Made by a program: the position numbers and the translations under genes. The notes beneath the pieces were generated by a model. The model searched no databases, was not told where the DNA came from, and was given only the letters and a program-made list of their open reading frames with translations. Shown one piece after another: positions 34,192-46,194 of a DNA stretch of 64,000 nt (position 1 is the stretch's first letter; every line of letters starts with the position of its first letter). Origin of the DNA: Mytilus californianus (Eukaryota > Mollusca > Bivalvia > Mytilida > Mytilidae); NCBI RefSeq assembly GCF_021869535.1, contig NW_026262690.1, positions 17,199,001 through 17,263,000 of the forward strand, given 5' to 3'.

Positions 34192-34400
34192 ACGGACGTC
34201 ACATGAGGGACAGGATCTGCTTCCCCTTCAGAATTACTTGATATCACCCCTGGTTTTTTAAAGGGTTCGTATTGCGCAGTCTTTGATTGTGCTATGTAGT
34301 GTTTGATTTGTTTGTCTTTTCGTTTTTTTTTTCGGGTTTTTTCCTTGGCGTTTTCAAATTATTTTTTGCCAATATGGAAAGGTTATGCATTGTAATCCCT
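34192..34400 (+). repeat. Family C fragment
   Basis: 'cacgacggacgtcacatgag', 'caggatctgcttccccttca' and 'ccttggcgttttcaaatt': a diverged RT-element tail with no RT upstream. Confidence 0.7.
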
Positions 34401-34499
34401 CCTCAAAGTAATATCTATATGTAATTATAAGCCACAAAAAAATGTTAAAAAATCTATTTTTACACCATCTTTTTTATGTAGTACCATATAGTAACAAGT

Positions 34500-35180
34500 C
34501 ACGGACCATGCTGACAAACACAATACACTGTATTCCCTACAACATGGATATAAGAGAAGCCTGTCCTGCGAAACACAATTGGTTTGATTAATCGATGACA
34601 GCATCAAACAAAATTGGTACAGAGAAACAAATTGACTACCTACTTATGGATATCCTAAATGCTTTCGACAAAGTAAGGTTTCGCATACTGACACACGGCC
34701 TGTATCACTGCGGCATCAGAGAGAAATTCAATAAGTGGATTAAAAAAAGTCCCCTCTCACAGCAAACAAGTGGTAGTTTTATCAGGGGAGGGCGAATTAA
34801 AACAAACAACTTAGAATCAAGTGTCACAAGAGGTTCAGTACTCTGAACTACTTTTTTTCTCTTCTAAATAAATGACAGGAATTCGCTCAAGGAGTCAGAC
34901 TCTAAGATGACGAAGAAATAGTATACCTGGATATTGCATCATACATATACGTTTCTTACATAAAAGCGAATACCAATAAACTGGTGATTTGAGAAATAAA
35001 AGGGAAAATAGCCTTTCATCCCGATGAATGGAATGTGTGAGCAATATCTGGAAAACCTATAATGAGAGATTACACATTGCATAAACAAACCATTTAGTCT
35101 GTAAAGTTTGCGAACTACATAGCTAGTACCATCATTTCAGACCTCACATTGAACGAATATACAACAACCATTTATTAATT
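34500..35180 (+). pseudogene. Non-LTR retrotransposon (LINE) RT fragment
   Basis: Frame 34595-34846 includes KQIDYLLMDILNAFDKV (RT motif A, catalytic D in MDILNAFDK) and a diverged VTRGSVL in place of the usual PQGSVLGP block, followed by a stop. Past that stop other blocks persist: a DD pair near 34905 with a stop where the preceding residues should be (normally FADD), FHPDEWNV near 35020 and TIISDLTLNE near 35140. This resembles CR1/Jockey-type LINEs. Multiple stops and a missing thumb show that it is dead. Confidence 0.75.
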
Positions 35181-35184
35181 AATG

Positions 35185-35392
35185 CGGCAATAGTAAACCG
35201 ATGTTTAAATCTCGAAAATCGATAAGGGAGAGATAAATTATGGTAATAAATTGTTGAAGGCCGTACGGTGACCTATAGTTGTTAATTTCTGTGTCATTTG
35301 GTCTCTTGTGGAGAGTTTTCTCATTGGCAATCATACCACATCTTCTTATTTTATATAGACTGGATGCGTCGACAGGATAAGCATCTTCTGTT
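35185..35392 (+). repeat. Insertion block inside the LINE
   Basis: Separates two parts of the LINE frame. It comprises an inverted family G scrap (35185-35235), a family A 3' fragment (35250-35357, 'gaaggccgtacggtgaccta' to 'ataccacatcttcttatttt') and a piece 'gcgtcgacaggataagcatc' that also occurs at 37800. Confidence 0.6.
35250..35357 (+). repeat. Family A 3' fragment
   Basis: Only the last ~108 bp are present. The blocks 'cctatagttgttaatttct' and 'ttggcaatcataccacatct' are intact. Confidence 0.85.
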
Positions 35393-35480
35393 ATGCAAAG
35401 CTAACAAAACCATTCGAATTATAAAGCGAAACTTCAATATTACCAACACAGCAATACGAAAACTGCATTCACATTATTGA
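35393..35480 (+). pseudogene. LINE fragment, distal part
   Basis: CKANKTIRIIKRNFNITNTA is the block downstream of the RT palm in this LINE type. It is in the right order and orientation to continue 34500-35180 after the inserted block. Confidence 0.65.
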
Positions 35481-35639
35481 ATAAACCAACATTGAAGTAA
35501 GCATGCAAATTATGAGACCTTTTCCAGCAGCAAAACAAACAACGGCTTCAAAAAAGAGCAACCATATACGTTACTACTAGATATCATAACACCTTAGCTG
35601 TCATCTTCATGAATGAATGTGTACTGATCGATATTTTCC

Positions 35640-35850
35640 ACATATGGATCAGGATCTGCTCACCCTTCCAGAGCACCTGCGACAACCCCCAGATTTTGAT
35701 GAGGATCGTGTTGCTTAGTCTTTCAATTTCTATGAAGTGTTAACGTTTTGTGGACTTGTTAGTCTATTTGTCGCCTATCGTTTTTTGCCTTGGCGTTGTC
35801 AGTTTATTTCGACTTATGTTTTATTAATATCTCCTTGTTTTCTGCAACCT
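35640..35850 (+). repeat. Family C fragment
   Basis: 'ggatcaggatctgctcaccc', 'gatcgtgttgcttagtcttt' and 'gccttggcgttgtcagttta'. RT-element tail, 5' and 3' ends eroded. Confidence 0.75.
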
Positions 35851-35959
35851 CTTTTTAAAGTATTAGAAATATGTCGTATTTATTAGTTGTAATTGCCTTG
35901 AACTAGCTTTCAGCTACTGCGAGTAGTCTTAGCTCGGTTCTTAGTGTCTTCAGTTTTTC

Positions 35960-36210
35960 TGTTAAATTTTTTTTTGTTCCTTGTGTCGATCTGATGAGTC
36001 AAGGCTTTTTCCATTGATGTTTACAATCTTTTCTTATGTTATACTATCACACCACTGTCTGGAGTAGGGGATCCATGGACGCTCAAAAACATGTTTAACC
36101 AACGTCACACTATGTATGTACCTGTAATCAAGCGGTTGTCGTTCATTCGTTTGATGTGTTTGAGCTTTTGATTTTGACATTTGATAACGGATTTTTCCAC
36201 TTTTCATTAC
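35960..36210 (+). repeat. Chimeric repeat: family A head joined to family B tail
   Basis: 35960-36135 follows family A ('ctgatgagtcaaggcttttt', 'cttatgttatactatcacac', 'catgtttaacc'). From about 36140 the sequence is family B ('cattcgtttgatgtgtttga', 'gcttttgattttgaca'). The switch occurs in the 'tgtaccaagtcagg'-type stretch shared by both families. Confidence 0.65.
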
Positions 36211-36230
36211 TTTCTATCATATGTGCTTTT

Positions 36231-37203
36231 TAGCTCACTTGGCCCAAAGTGCCAAGTGAGCTTTTCTCATCACTTAGCGACCGTTGTCCGTCGTCGTCCA
36301 TCTTCGTCTGTTAACTTATACAAAAATCTTCTCCTCTGAAACTACACAGCCAAATTTAACCAAACTCCGCCACAATCATCATTTGGATATCAAGTTTAAA
36401 AAATGTGTCCGATGTCCCCGCTTGCCAACCAAGATAGCCGACATGGCTAAAATAGAACATGGAGTAAAATGCAAGTTTTGTCTATTGTTTTGAAAACCGT
36501 TATAAACAGAAAAAATCTGACTGAAGCCAAAATGTTTAGAATGTTGATCTCTATCAATTGTCTATATACGTGAAAACTGTCAGACGACTTCTTATAGGAG
36601 TTATTGCCCTTAAATGACAAATTTTACCATTTTTTTTTTCATTTTTGCCTATTACTGTGAAAACTATAAAAGATTGATAGAAACTTTAAATTTCAAAAAA
36701 GATCAGCAAGACAAGTGCCACAAATAAGTCTAATGGTCGAAATCGTCAGTCGACTCCTTACCAGAGTTATTACCCTTTGATGACTTTTTGTACCAATTTT
36801 TGGCGATGTTGCCTTATATCTTAAAATTATAATAGATAGATAGATACTTAAATAAGCTAAAATGATCAGCAAGACAAAATCTGCAATAAAACAAATAGAG
36901 GAAATCGTCCGAAGACTCCTTATTGTAGTCATTGCCCTTTAATGACGATTTTTACCATTTTTTTTTGCGTTTTGCCTTATATGATAAAAATTATAATAGA
37001 CACAAAAATGATCAGCAAGGCAAGATCAACTAACAAGTCAAATTTTGCCGATAAAGTTAGTAGACTGTCACTCTTTATAGAATTGATTGCCCTTAAATGA
37101 GGATTTTTGTTACCCTCTTTTGTGTTTTGAGCAAAAACTAAAGAATATAGAGAGAATATGCACATAGACCAAGGTGAGCGACACAGGCTCCTTAGAGCCT
37201 CAA
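36231..37203. mobile_element. ~1-kb non-autonomous DNA element (MITE-like)
   Basis: Starts with a perfect hairpin, 'agctcacttggc' and its inverse (36232-36262, 7-nt loop), and ends with 'gaccaaggtgagcgacacag', whose inverse resembles the start (GCTCAC.TTGG). Internally there are three diverged subrepeats of ~180 bp with 'atgatcagcaagacaa' and 'attgccctttaatgac' (near 36700, 36860 and 37010). I recall similar elements across bivalves. Overlapping frames such as 36977-37270 minus are chance. Confidence 0.75.
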
Positions 37204-37204
37204 G

Positions 37205-37980
37205 TTTGTTTATTGGTTTGTTATTAAAACAAACACTAAAAGAACTTGTGCGTAGGTTTAGATTCCACATGGTTATTTATTTCCTCGTTAATTGGAAAAC
37301 AAATGATAAATTACCACAAATAATGATGAACTGTTACTATATTCTCAAATTTTCAGTTTTGAGAAAAATAAGACAACGCAGGTGTTTTCCGTTGCAGCTT
37401 GATTATTTCAAAAGCTGATTGACGCAGCTGACATAAATAAAGGAAAGGTTTGACGATAAGATGTACTTGGAAGGAACATGCTATTATGTGGTAATTTTCA
37501 CTAGTATTTCAGTGCATGTACTTACCCGTTTTGCAAAAATAAAAATAGAAAAACATACTGTACATGTACATTAATGTAACTTAAGTCTTGTACTTTAGCT
37601 CGATTATCACAGTGAGGACAATGTAGTGTGTGATCATTTGTGTAATCATCAACTTACACATCAGTAAACATTATTTTCCCCATTTCCATTCACAATTTTA
37701 TTTTGCATAATATGAGGCGAAAGTGGTTTACTGATGTCCAAATCTCGTTAACCCTTTCTACTATACAATAAAGTGAAAACTACTAAGGAAGACCTAGCGT
37801 ACGTCGACAGGATAAGCGTCTCTTGCTCCAACCGATTTGATTCTCTACTGATATGAAACAGAAATCATACAAAACCTTCTTGAAAACAAAAAGAAAAATC
37901 ATCTTGCAAAGTTTTTAATTTCATTTTCAGATTTATTGATGATATTCCGTTCCAACCTATAAATGGGTGCCTAGTTTTAC
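37205..37980. other. No supported feature
   Basis: AT-rich. A short element scrap 'cgtcgacaggataagcgtct' at 37803 also occurs near 35366, and in inverse form near 38480. Confidence 0.45.
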
Positions 37981-37984
37981 GTTG

Positions 37985-38150
37985 GCTTTCGCGTTTAAAT
38001 TTTATTACATTTGTCATTTTGGGTCCTTTTATACCTTATGCAGTATGGGGTGTGTTCGTTGTCGATGGCCATACGGTGACCTATAATTGTTAACTCGTGG
38101 TAGAAAGTTATCTCATTGGCAATCATACCACATCTTCTTATTTTTTATTT
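37985..38150 (+). repeat. Family A 3' half
   Basis: 'ttttataccttatgcagtat', 'cggtgacctataattgttaa' and 'ggcaatcataccacatcttc'. Confidence 0.85.
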
Positions 38151-38189
38151 ACATACCACAATTCTTAGTGAACTTGAGATTAAGGATAA

Positions 38190-38370
38190 TACCGTAAGCA
38201 GAAAGTCTACTTCATATCTTGATATTTTTCTCGATATAGCAACAGTTGGACGTGTTTAAACTAGAATCTATCATGACAAACGTGATGATTTCAATTATCC
38301 AATTGTCAATTTCCCATTTCACAAAAGTAACATACCCTCTACTCCATGCTATGGCGTTTAGATATCTCAG
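38190..38370 (+). pseudogene. RT relic, region after motif C
   Basis: Reads STSYLDIFLDIATVGRV, a stop, then YHDKRDDFNYPIVNFPFHKS. This is the same block as residues 80-120 of the 45561-46160 fragment (SYLDLHLEID..., KLYDKRD...). The frame ends near 38360. Confidence 0.75.
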
Positions 38371-38374
38371 TGAA

Positions 38375-39050
38375 TACGTTACGGTAGTGCATGTTCACAC
38401 TCATGTCTGAGCTGTAGTTTAACCGATTGCCTCCTACTCCCGATACTGATATTTTTTACTGAGAGTGACACCTGCATAGCAGACGACGCTTACCCCGTCG
38501 ATGCAGCCGCTCTTGCTCCTTTTTGGAGTTCAAGTGATTCCCTCAGCTTTAGTTTGTTACCTTGTCTCTTCCTTATCGATTTACGAGATTTGAAATACTG
38601 TCACTTTAATTCAAATGCATCACTCGCAGATTCGTACTCAGTCAACATTTTTAAAATTAGAATAGGACACAAAAGCGCAAAAAAATGTCTTTCGTAAATT
38701 GGGACACAGAAACATAAAATCGGCCAACTAAACTAAGTTTTTAAAGGATTGATTTAAGTCGAACGCGTTCATCCTTATTAACCAAATTGAGAATAGTTTG
38801 CGCTATTATCCCACCCAATAACAAAATTAGCATACTGTTTACATACACGCGTGTAAAGTATGAATTGAGATATAGGAATTCCATTAGAACTGTGCAAAGG
38901 GTACATTACTACTGAGAAATAGGAAGTTGAAAAGGGGAAACTAAAATCATACCGGTTGTCATAGATCTTAGTTTAAATCGTTCAGCTGTGTCAATTTCAA
39001 GAAAACTTCAGGATATGAACTAACCTTCTGGTTTCAGTGGTCTTCTTAAT
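38375..39050. other. No supported feature
   Basis: Contains one inverted element scrap near 38480-38530 ('gacgacgcttaccccgtcga'). Otherwise nothing recognised. Confidence 0.4.
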
Positions 39051-39054
39051 GTCT

Positions 39055-39120
39055 ATTATTACGGCGACAGTAGTTTACCGATGTTCAATTCTGGCAAATC
39101 GATGCAGAAGAAATAAGTCA
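39055..39120 (-). repeat. Family G scrap
   Basis: 'acggcgacagtagtttaccg' is the inverse of the family G end seen at 27785. Confidence 0.5.
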
Positions 39121-39124
39121 CGGT

Positions 39125-39780
39125 AACTATATGCGACAAAGGCACTCGCTGAAATATGGGTTATATAGCAACAGGACATCGTGAATATACATCGTATTTG
39201 AAAGTATAATTACTGTACTTGGTGGCAATTTTTTTTTTTTTATTTTTTTTTTTTTGGGGGGTGGGGGGGTATGCCAATAGAGGAACTAGTACCAATTAGA
39301 TATTGAATGTTTGTTGAAATACAAATCCGGCAAATTTGTTGTCGATCAAAATATCTAGCATTTAATGATATTGTCTCCGGTGTATTTGTTTTGGTTACAT
39401 TGTAGTATCTCAGAGATTATAATTTTGCGTGTCTATAAAAATTAAATATAATGTGTACATATGTATTAAGAGTTTAAATAAATTTTAACTAGTTACTGTG
39501 TTGCTGATTAGACTTCTTAACACGTACATACATGTAGTTAGTCAAGTAGACCTCAAAGTATCGACAATATATTGTATTATTGAATATTATAGTGTTACTG
39601 TTTTCTGGGCCTTTTTTAAGAGTAATGTCTGCACATCTCACGTGCTCGAAAGGGAAGTAAAAAACTACAAATGGTTAAACAACGGCAACTTCAGTCCAGA
39701 AGAAAATCAACCTGATGCTGCATGTAATCAACAATATTGATTCAACAGCAATTAACCAACTACATATGTCACCAATCAGA
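39125..39780. other. No supported gene; poly-T/poly-G tract
   Basis: A T-rich run followed by a G-rich run (39225-39270) is a simple-sequence tract. The 80-codon frame at 39498-39740 is not recognised. Confidence 0.5.
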
Positions 39781-39782
39781 AG

Positions 39783-39867
39783 TGTGCTAATGACCTAATA
39801 CGATATATATAGGATTATATATGGGGCGAGAGCGATCAAAGTAAATATCGTATTAGGTCACTAGCAC
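39783..39867. mobile_element. Short palindromic element
   Basis: 'gtgctaatgacctaatacga' (39783) is inverted at 39845-39867 with one mismatch; 23-bp arms, 39-nt loop containing 'ggggcgagagcg'. Likely a tiny MITE. Confidence 0.75.
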
Positions 39868-39869
39868 AA

Positions 39870-40555
39870 TGTGTAACGAATTCATTTCACCGACTATATT
39901 AATATGGGGAATTTAAAGTTGTAAAAAAAAGAATATATATGTATTAAGGTTTGTGATCAATATTAGTCATTTTTAAAACCAGTATTTGTTGCCTGGTGGA
40001 TTGTTACAGTGATACAGTCTTCAATATTAAGAACCTTCTTGCACTGATGTATACAAAAACAAATGCCAACAATAACAATTTTAATATACAGGAACTGCTA
40101 TTAACTGTGAATTTCAAATATACCACGCACACTGACCTAATATTAAATATACACAGTTTCCACATGTTCGCTTTTTATCCAATACTATTCCGAGAAGTTT
40201 ACAGGAGGTAAGATAAAAATAAATACTCAGCCAAATGTTATATAGTACATGATCTATATACCAGTCCAAGTATCACAAAATCAACTATTCCAACATCTTC
40301 AGTCAAAACACCTTACGTATCATTGTACTCAAAATTGCAAGTTCATATCGATGCACGAAATAGATTACTTGTCGACTGAAAGCCTAAGATAATGACACCT
40401 TAGTCTTTACAAAGAAATAAGTTTATTTAAATACGTTTTGCCAATCTAAGAATGTTACTAATATAAACAGGTATATACTTTTAACGTTTTAAATATCAGA
40501 GAAAACTATACAAATAAATATATTGATTCAGCTCTATTGTTCAAAACCAGCAGTT
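39870..40555. other. No supported feature
   Basis: AT-rich; nothing recognised. Confidence 0.45.
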
Positions 40556-40559
40556 CAAG

Positions 40560-40650
40560 GTACGCGACACAAACACTGGATTTTAGATGGGATAAAATCT
40601 CATCAGATACATGTACCAGGATTATGATTAAATATGCCAGACGCGTAAAT
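40560..40650 (-). repeat. Family E fragment, inverted
   Basis: On the minus strand 'acgcgtctggcatatttaat' and 'cataatcctggtac' match the 3' part of the hammerhead repeat, followed by a CTGATGAGA core half. The second half of a ribozyme (GAAA) is not found, so this is a rearranged relic. Confidence 0.5.
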
Positions 40651-40799
40651 TAGAAAGTTAGTAAGTAAATGCATAAGACTGGAAATCAACAATCTCGTAT
40701 AAATTATATTCAAAGTTTTTTTTGTTTTTTTTCAAAACCCTTATAATTTGCTTTAAAAGGCCCAGACTTGATAAAATGTGAAACGATAAAAAAAAAAAA

Positions 40800-41040
40800 A
40801 AACAACGGCCTGATTCATAACAAACCAATAAACTAAAAACATATATAACAGACAGCAACCTACGACAACCACCGAAAAACAGGCTCCTGACTTGGGACAG
40901 ATATATAAAGGGGATTAAACTTTTGTGAGCGGCCAACCGTCCCTTAACCTGGTACAATGGTGTAACAGTGCAACATAAGAACAAACTGTAAAAATCAGTT
41001 GGAAACGGCTTGACTAATCAAATCGGGACAAATCAACATC
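40800..41040 (-). repeat. Family A head, inverted
   Basis: 'acaggctcctgacttgggac', 'cccttaacctgg', 'gcaacataagaacaaactgt' and 'aaaaatcagttggaaacggc'. Frame 40658-40984 minus is its translation and not a gene. Confidence 0.85.
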
Positions 41041-41044
41041 AACA

Positions 41045-42790
41045 ACAACAATAATAACAAAAATACAAAAGACACAAAGTACTCGCAGTTAGGTGGTTAA
41101 AGCTGATGAATACATTATGTTTCCCAGGATCAAATATCAATCAGAACACACCCAACGGATTAAGCTTTAAGAAATCATTAACAGTCTTAGGAAACCATGA
41201 CCTTGTGCAATGCCAAAATATAAGTAATTAATAGCGACAGGATGTACTTCTATTCAAATTAAGTAATTATCATTTGTATAAATATATTGATAATGAACAG
41301 AGACGAATTTGGACAAATGCACCTGTAAATGAAGATGAACATCAATTAAATAAAACATTTCAACAGATTTAAGTTCAGGTGAATTACTTCTTCCAGAAAA
41401 ATCAGTTTTTGCGTATCAAGAAAAATCTGCACGGAAAAATGTAGAACGTAGGCTAAAACTAGAAAAATACACACAAATGCGCTTTTACAAGTTTTAGATC
41501 TTAACATTATCACAATGACCGGTAACAATATCAATGCGCAAAACACTCATTTTGAGCACTTACTCTCTGGTACGCTTGATACACTAAATATTATATTATA
41601 AGAAATACACGAACAATACATTAGCTATCAACCAGCAAAATCCAGGATACTTATATAGGGTGAAATTTATCCAATTTAAAACACTGAAACTATTTATTAG
41701 GATTTGAAGTCAGTCCGATTTGGACCACTTTTATAGGGTTAAATACTTTTAAGTTTACTGTTGAAGTTGGAAAAACAATTTCTATATGTTCATGGTGACA
41801 AGCAGTTAAACTTAAATCTGTATTTAATAAGTTTTAAAATTACTACGTTTTAAAAAAATGTATGAGCCCTTTTAACAAAATTGAAGAACTTGTACAAAAT
41901 ATAGCCTCTTATGATATTTGCATATTTCTATTAAAATGAGAAATACGCAGGAATGGGTTTAATGGCAATTATTCCAGATCTATAATCAGCATAACTTGTG
42001 TATAAATTCAACACTTTCGTAAGTCTTATTAATCACAGAATTATGTTATTAGTAGTGAAATTATGATATATTGTATAACATTACAACAATAACGAATCAC
42101 TATTAACAAATTGACAAAGTAAAGACATAAGTATTTTTGCCATGTCGTCAATTCTGTTCAAAAGATCTAAATCCAGACATTTTTTAATGTCAACAACGTT
42201 CATGTAGAAATATACTTGTAACGTTATTGCCAAACTCAGACATTTTAAAAGTAAATCCTTTCTTTTAAATGTATTTGCTTGTTTTTTCCGTTGATTTTTA
42301 ACATGTTTCAATTGAATACATTCTTATGCAGACGTGGTGAGCATTTAAAAGCAGGAATATAATACCTGAGATAATGTCTTTAGACAGCTTACATGGAACA
42401 TGAGTCATAAAACAAAATCCTTTTTTGAAAGGGAAGACTTAAAATATACAAAGGAGTGCTTATATTATATCCAACAAAACAGGTTTATTGCATTTGTTTG
42501 AATTAAAATGTCGTAGAAATTAAATTACCAGAACAAGAAACATGGATCAAATTTCAAGGTTTTATTTGCAATAGAATCTTATTAACATACTCTATAACAA
42601 TAAGTTAAAAATTCAGTGCATGGCGCGCGGAAGTAGACAGTATTATTTTTTTGGGGTTGACAGGATACACATGCTCGTTCGTAGTTTCAACTTCAAGGCT
42701 CTTATGCAAGCAAATTTAATAACCGACGAAGAACTCATCAACGTGATAGACTAATCTGACATAGCATCCCATCTTCTTCATTTGATTTGA
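41045..42790. other. No supported feature
   Basis: AT-rich with small minus-strand frames (41346-41546 and 42081-42311), none recognised. Confidence 0.45.
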
Positions 42791-42794
42791 ATGA

Positions 42795-42905
42795 CTTTGT
42801 GACTTTAATTTGTGAATATAATGTTTTGTGACTGTGTAAATAAAATGTTTTATGACTTTGTAAAATATAATGTTTTGTGACTTTTGAAATATATATACAA
42901 TGTTG
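42795..42905 (+). repeat. Short minisatellite
   Basis: Four imperfect copies of a 24-28 bp unit around 'aatgttttgtgact' (near 42796, 42820, 42845 and 42870). Confidence 0.7.
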
Positions 42906-42909
42906 TATG

Positions 42910-43890
42910 TTTCATCATTATACATATAGTGCCCCATATTACTTATTTTTATCACAGTGCTTTATTTATTTCCTTATGTAATGCATGTATTAATTTGACT
43001 CATAAATTATTAAATTATGTTTGCAATAATAGAAAACTTTATCATATATTGGTGTATTTATATCATAATCATTTAGAAACTGATGAATTATTAAGACACT
43101 TTTATAAATGAATGCCATCGTTTTGTCATTAGTTGTATATTAAATTAATCAATTGATTGGTATTAAACTATTGAGAAACAAAATATTTGATTTATTGTTT
43201 CTTTATATATACAAATAAAAATGGAACTGCAAAATGAAAAATACCTGAATTTATAGAAAACACAGATAATCTATATACCTATAAAGTTGGAACAGACTAT
43301 ACAATTGTATGCTCATTAACCCTTTTGTCTCTTTTGTTTTCTTAACTAATAGATTATTGGTATAATTAAATGTGGGCAAACCAGGAGTAAACCTATTAAA
43401 TTCAGTTGTTTTTTGGTTTCCGCTTTACCTAGGGCTTTATCTCTGATCTTCTTTCTTTGTGCAAAATTCTGAATCTGCGTATTTAACCTTTATCGATGTT
43501 AGGAGAACCTGTTTCGGACGATTCCATATGCCATTATATTTTAGGGTTTTTTATATTCAGAGTCGAGTTAATGTATATTATTTAGTGTTTTTTGCGAGAA
43601 ATGAATCTTTTTTTCTGAAAAAGTAACTAAATTCAAAACCATTATTTATAGTTGACATTTATATGTTATTTTACTGTGTGAATTAATCCGAATATGAACG
43701 ACAATAAAGACCTAAAAATGGTATATCCCGTTTAACACATGACATTTGCGCGATTAAGTCCTCCATTGACCTTCCATTGACCATTGCAATTAATTTGTTT
43801 CAGGATTGTAATTTGCTGTCATCTAATTTGATCTCCTATAGTCATTGAAGTAGAACGGTATCAACATTGACGTCGGGTTTGTACACATTT
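42910..43890. other. No supported feature
   Basis: AT-rich; nothing recognised. Confidence 0.45.
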
Positions 43891-43894
43891 AGAC

Positions 43895-44180
43895 AGTCTC
43901 GAGTCAGGAGCCTGTAGTCCAGTGGTTGTCGTTGGTTCGTGTCTGTCATATTTGTTTTTTCGTACATTGTTTTGTTATAAACTAGGCCGTTAGTTCTTCT
44001 CAATTGAATTCATTCATACTTTTCGTGTCGGGGCCTTTTACAGCCGAATATACGGTATGAGTTTTTCTCATTTTTGAAGCCTGTACGATTGCCTATAATT
44101 GATTACATCCACTTCCTTTGAACTTGGGTGGAAAGTTATCTCATTGGCAATAATACAACACCTCCTTATTTTCATATCGG
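43895..44180 (+). repeat. Family A, 3' two-thirds
   Basis: 'gtcaggagcctgtagtccag', 'taggccgttagttcttctca', 'cggggccttttacagccgaa' and 'tctcattggcaataatacaa'. Confidence 0.85.
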
Positions 44181-44184
44181 TTGC

Positions 44185-44925
44185 AGACCTTAAATAGATG
44201 TACGAAGTAAAATATGCAGCATACTTCAAACTTCAAACAACCAACTACAACTGATCAACCGTAAAACTGTTGAACAGAACTATATATACGATTTGATCTC
44301 ATTCCGGTTTTCAGTTTTAGCATTAGTTAATATTATTGAAATAATAATGCTGTATTTTTTGTGTTGGTTTGGTCTAGTGCCAATATTTTAGGCTATATAA
44401 GTAAATTTTGAGGTAAATATATCTTCTTGTTATTACAAAATATAGCCTTGCTATACTCATTGTCTCATTTCCAAAACTAGGTTTCTTAAGTCTTTGTACA
44501 GTTCCTTGGTTGTCACGTTTATACTTTAATGTAGTTCATTGTCTTAAACACTTTTTATTTTCAACCTATATTTTAAAAAAAAAAAGCTTAAACAGAAGAC
44601 GACTGTTGAAGATTAGTTATCGTTACTACTATTTATTTAACTACAAGTCATTATTCACGGATATTCTCTTGATTAGAAAACAAGTTATAGTTTGATGTAC
44701 ACTATAAGAACATTTATTGATCTTTTCAATTTTGTTAATTTAATAATATTTCCAAATCACTCATGATCTGAATAAAGGCCAAAATATTTCAATTAAAAAA
44801 GGTATAATTTTTTTGCCAGTGATAGACCTTTTTCTGTATGATTTATTTCTAATATCTCCATTCGAAACAAGACCAATAGCGGGTCTTGACCTGCGTTGCT
44901 GCATACAATTGATTGATGATATATG
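44185..44925. other. No supported feature
   Basis: AT-rich; the frame at 44761-44967 minus begins in an RT-like scrap but then diverges. Confidence 0.4.
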
Positions 44926-44929
44926 TATA

Positions 44930-45262
44930 CTGGAGCATAACTGATAATTCCCTTTCACTGACGCCAAGAGAACTTTGACGAAAATTTACCTTGTAGAATG
45001 AGTGTTATAAAATTTCAAATTATTGGCAAATTATAGTGGTTACACGGCAGATGTAAAAACTGCTTAATCACTACAACTCAACATTATCAAGCTGCAGACA
45101 AAATATCAAATCATTCCCTTCAATAGGAGCCGAGAAAACCTTGACGAAACTTTTCCTTGTACAATGAGTGTTGTAAAATTTCAAACTATCGGCAAACAGT
45201 TAGGGGATATATGGCAGAATTTGATGTAAACATTGCTTACTCGCTACAACTCAACCTTATCA
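44930..45262 (-). pseudogene. Tandem scraps of the RT element's upstream segment
   Basis: Two diverged ~170-bp direct repeats (44945-45085 and 45115-45255) share 'ttccttgtacaatgagtgtt'. On the minus strand each has an RT-like peptide, FVKVLLASVKGN near 44960 and VKVFSAPIEGNDLIFCLQLD near 45100. These parallel VIKVFLTTNKGNDLIFSLKL at the start of the larger RT fragment. They look like fragments of the same element type, duplicated next to its 3' end. Confidence 0.5.
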
Positions 45263-45560
45263 AAGAGGGACGAAAGATACCAGAGGGACAGTCAACTCAC
45301 AGATCGAAAACAAACTGACAACGCCATGGCCAAAAATAAAAAGACAAACAGACAAATAATAGTACAGATGACACAACGTCGAAAACTAAAGACTCAGCAA
45401 CACGAACCCCACTAAAAACTGGAGGTGATCTCAGGTGCTCCGGAAGGGTAAGCAGATCCTGCTCCACATGTGGCACCCGTCATGCTGCTTATGTTATTAC
45501 AAATCCGGTAAATAGTCTAATTCGGTAGGTCACATTCGTGAAAGGGGAAGGGTATTGTAG
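45262..45560 (-). mobile_element. Family C tail of the adjacent RT fragment
   Basis: Directly follows the RT frame on the minus strand. It carries 'gggtgccacatgtggagcag', 'cttacccttccggagcacct' and 'ggccatggcgttgtcagttt' (in inverse), ending at the element terminus near 45262 ('tctttcgtccctctttgata' on the minus strand). This copy ties the dispersed family C fragments to a specific retroelement. Confidence 0.85.
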
Positions 45561-46160
45561 TTACGACATAAGAAACATATCCGATATCATCTGTGAAACG
45601 GTTATTCCATAACGGTCAACCAACTCGTGATGGCGTCCGTAAAATTTACGAAGGGATGATTCCAAATTCACCATTTGGAACTCTTGGTTTAATAGCTTCC
45701 TTGTGAGCAGCAATCCTCTATCAAGGAAATCATGATAGGAAATACAAGCACGGGAATATCGTATCAATTGGGAGGTATATACTCCGTATGCAGGCGCTGC
45801 GGGAATGTTGCTACATAGAAATGGAAAGTTCACAATTGGGAAGCTGAAAACATCTCTTTTGTCGTAAAGTTTTGTTTTCAACCGACCCTCATTGTCAATT
45901 TCTAGATGTAAGTCAAGATATGAGGCAGACTTAACTGTATCTGTAGTATCCTTTATCTCTAGTTCGATGGGATAGATTCGTTCAACATAGTCACCAAATT
46001 TTGTATTATTTAGTGAGAGAACATCATCTATACAGCGGAACGTAAAGTTAAAGGATATTGCTAACTTCTTATCTTTATCAAGCTTCAGACTAAATATTAA
46101 ATCATTCCCTTTGTTAGTAGTCAAGAAAACTTTAATGACCGCGGACGGACATACATACAT
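45561..46160 (-). pseudogene. Reverse transcriptase fragment, motif C to C-terminus
   Basis: 199 open codons, the best element frame in the window. Residues 41-50 read FRCIDDVLSL, the RT motif C with the two catalytic aspartates kept and the usual Tyr replaced by Cys. Further blocks are YPIELEIKDTTDT, SASYLDLHLEIDNEGRL, KLYDKRD, SQLIRYSRAC and GRHHELVDRYGITVSQM. The fingers/palm upstream of motif C are absent, so it cannot be functional. The start Met is arbitrary: homology begins near VIKVFL. Relics of the same protein are at 3590, 29180, 31810 and 38190. The element type is probably Penelope-like or another non-LTR lineage; I could not settle this. Confidence 0.8.
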
Positions 46161-46194
46161 ACATGCATAAAAACAGACAAACGGACAGACGGAG

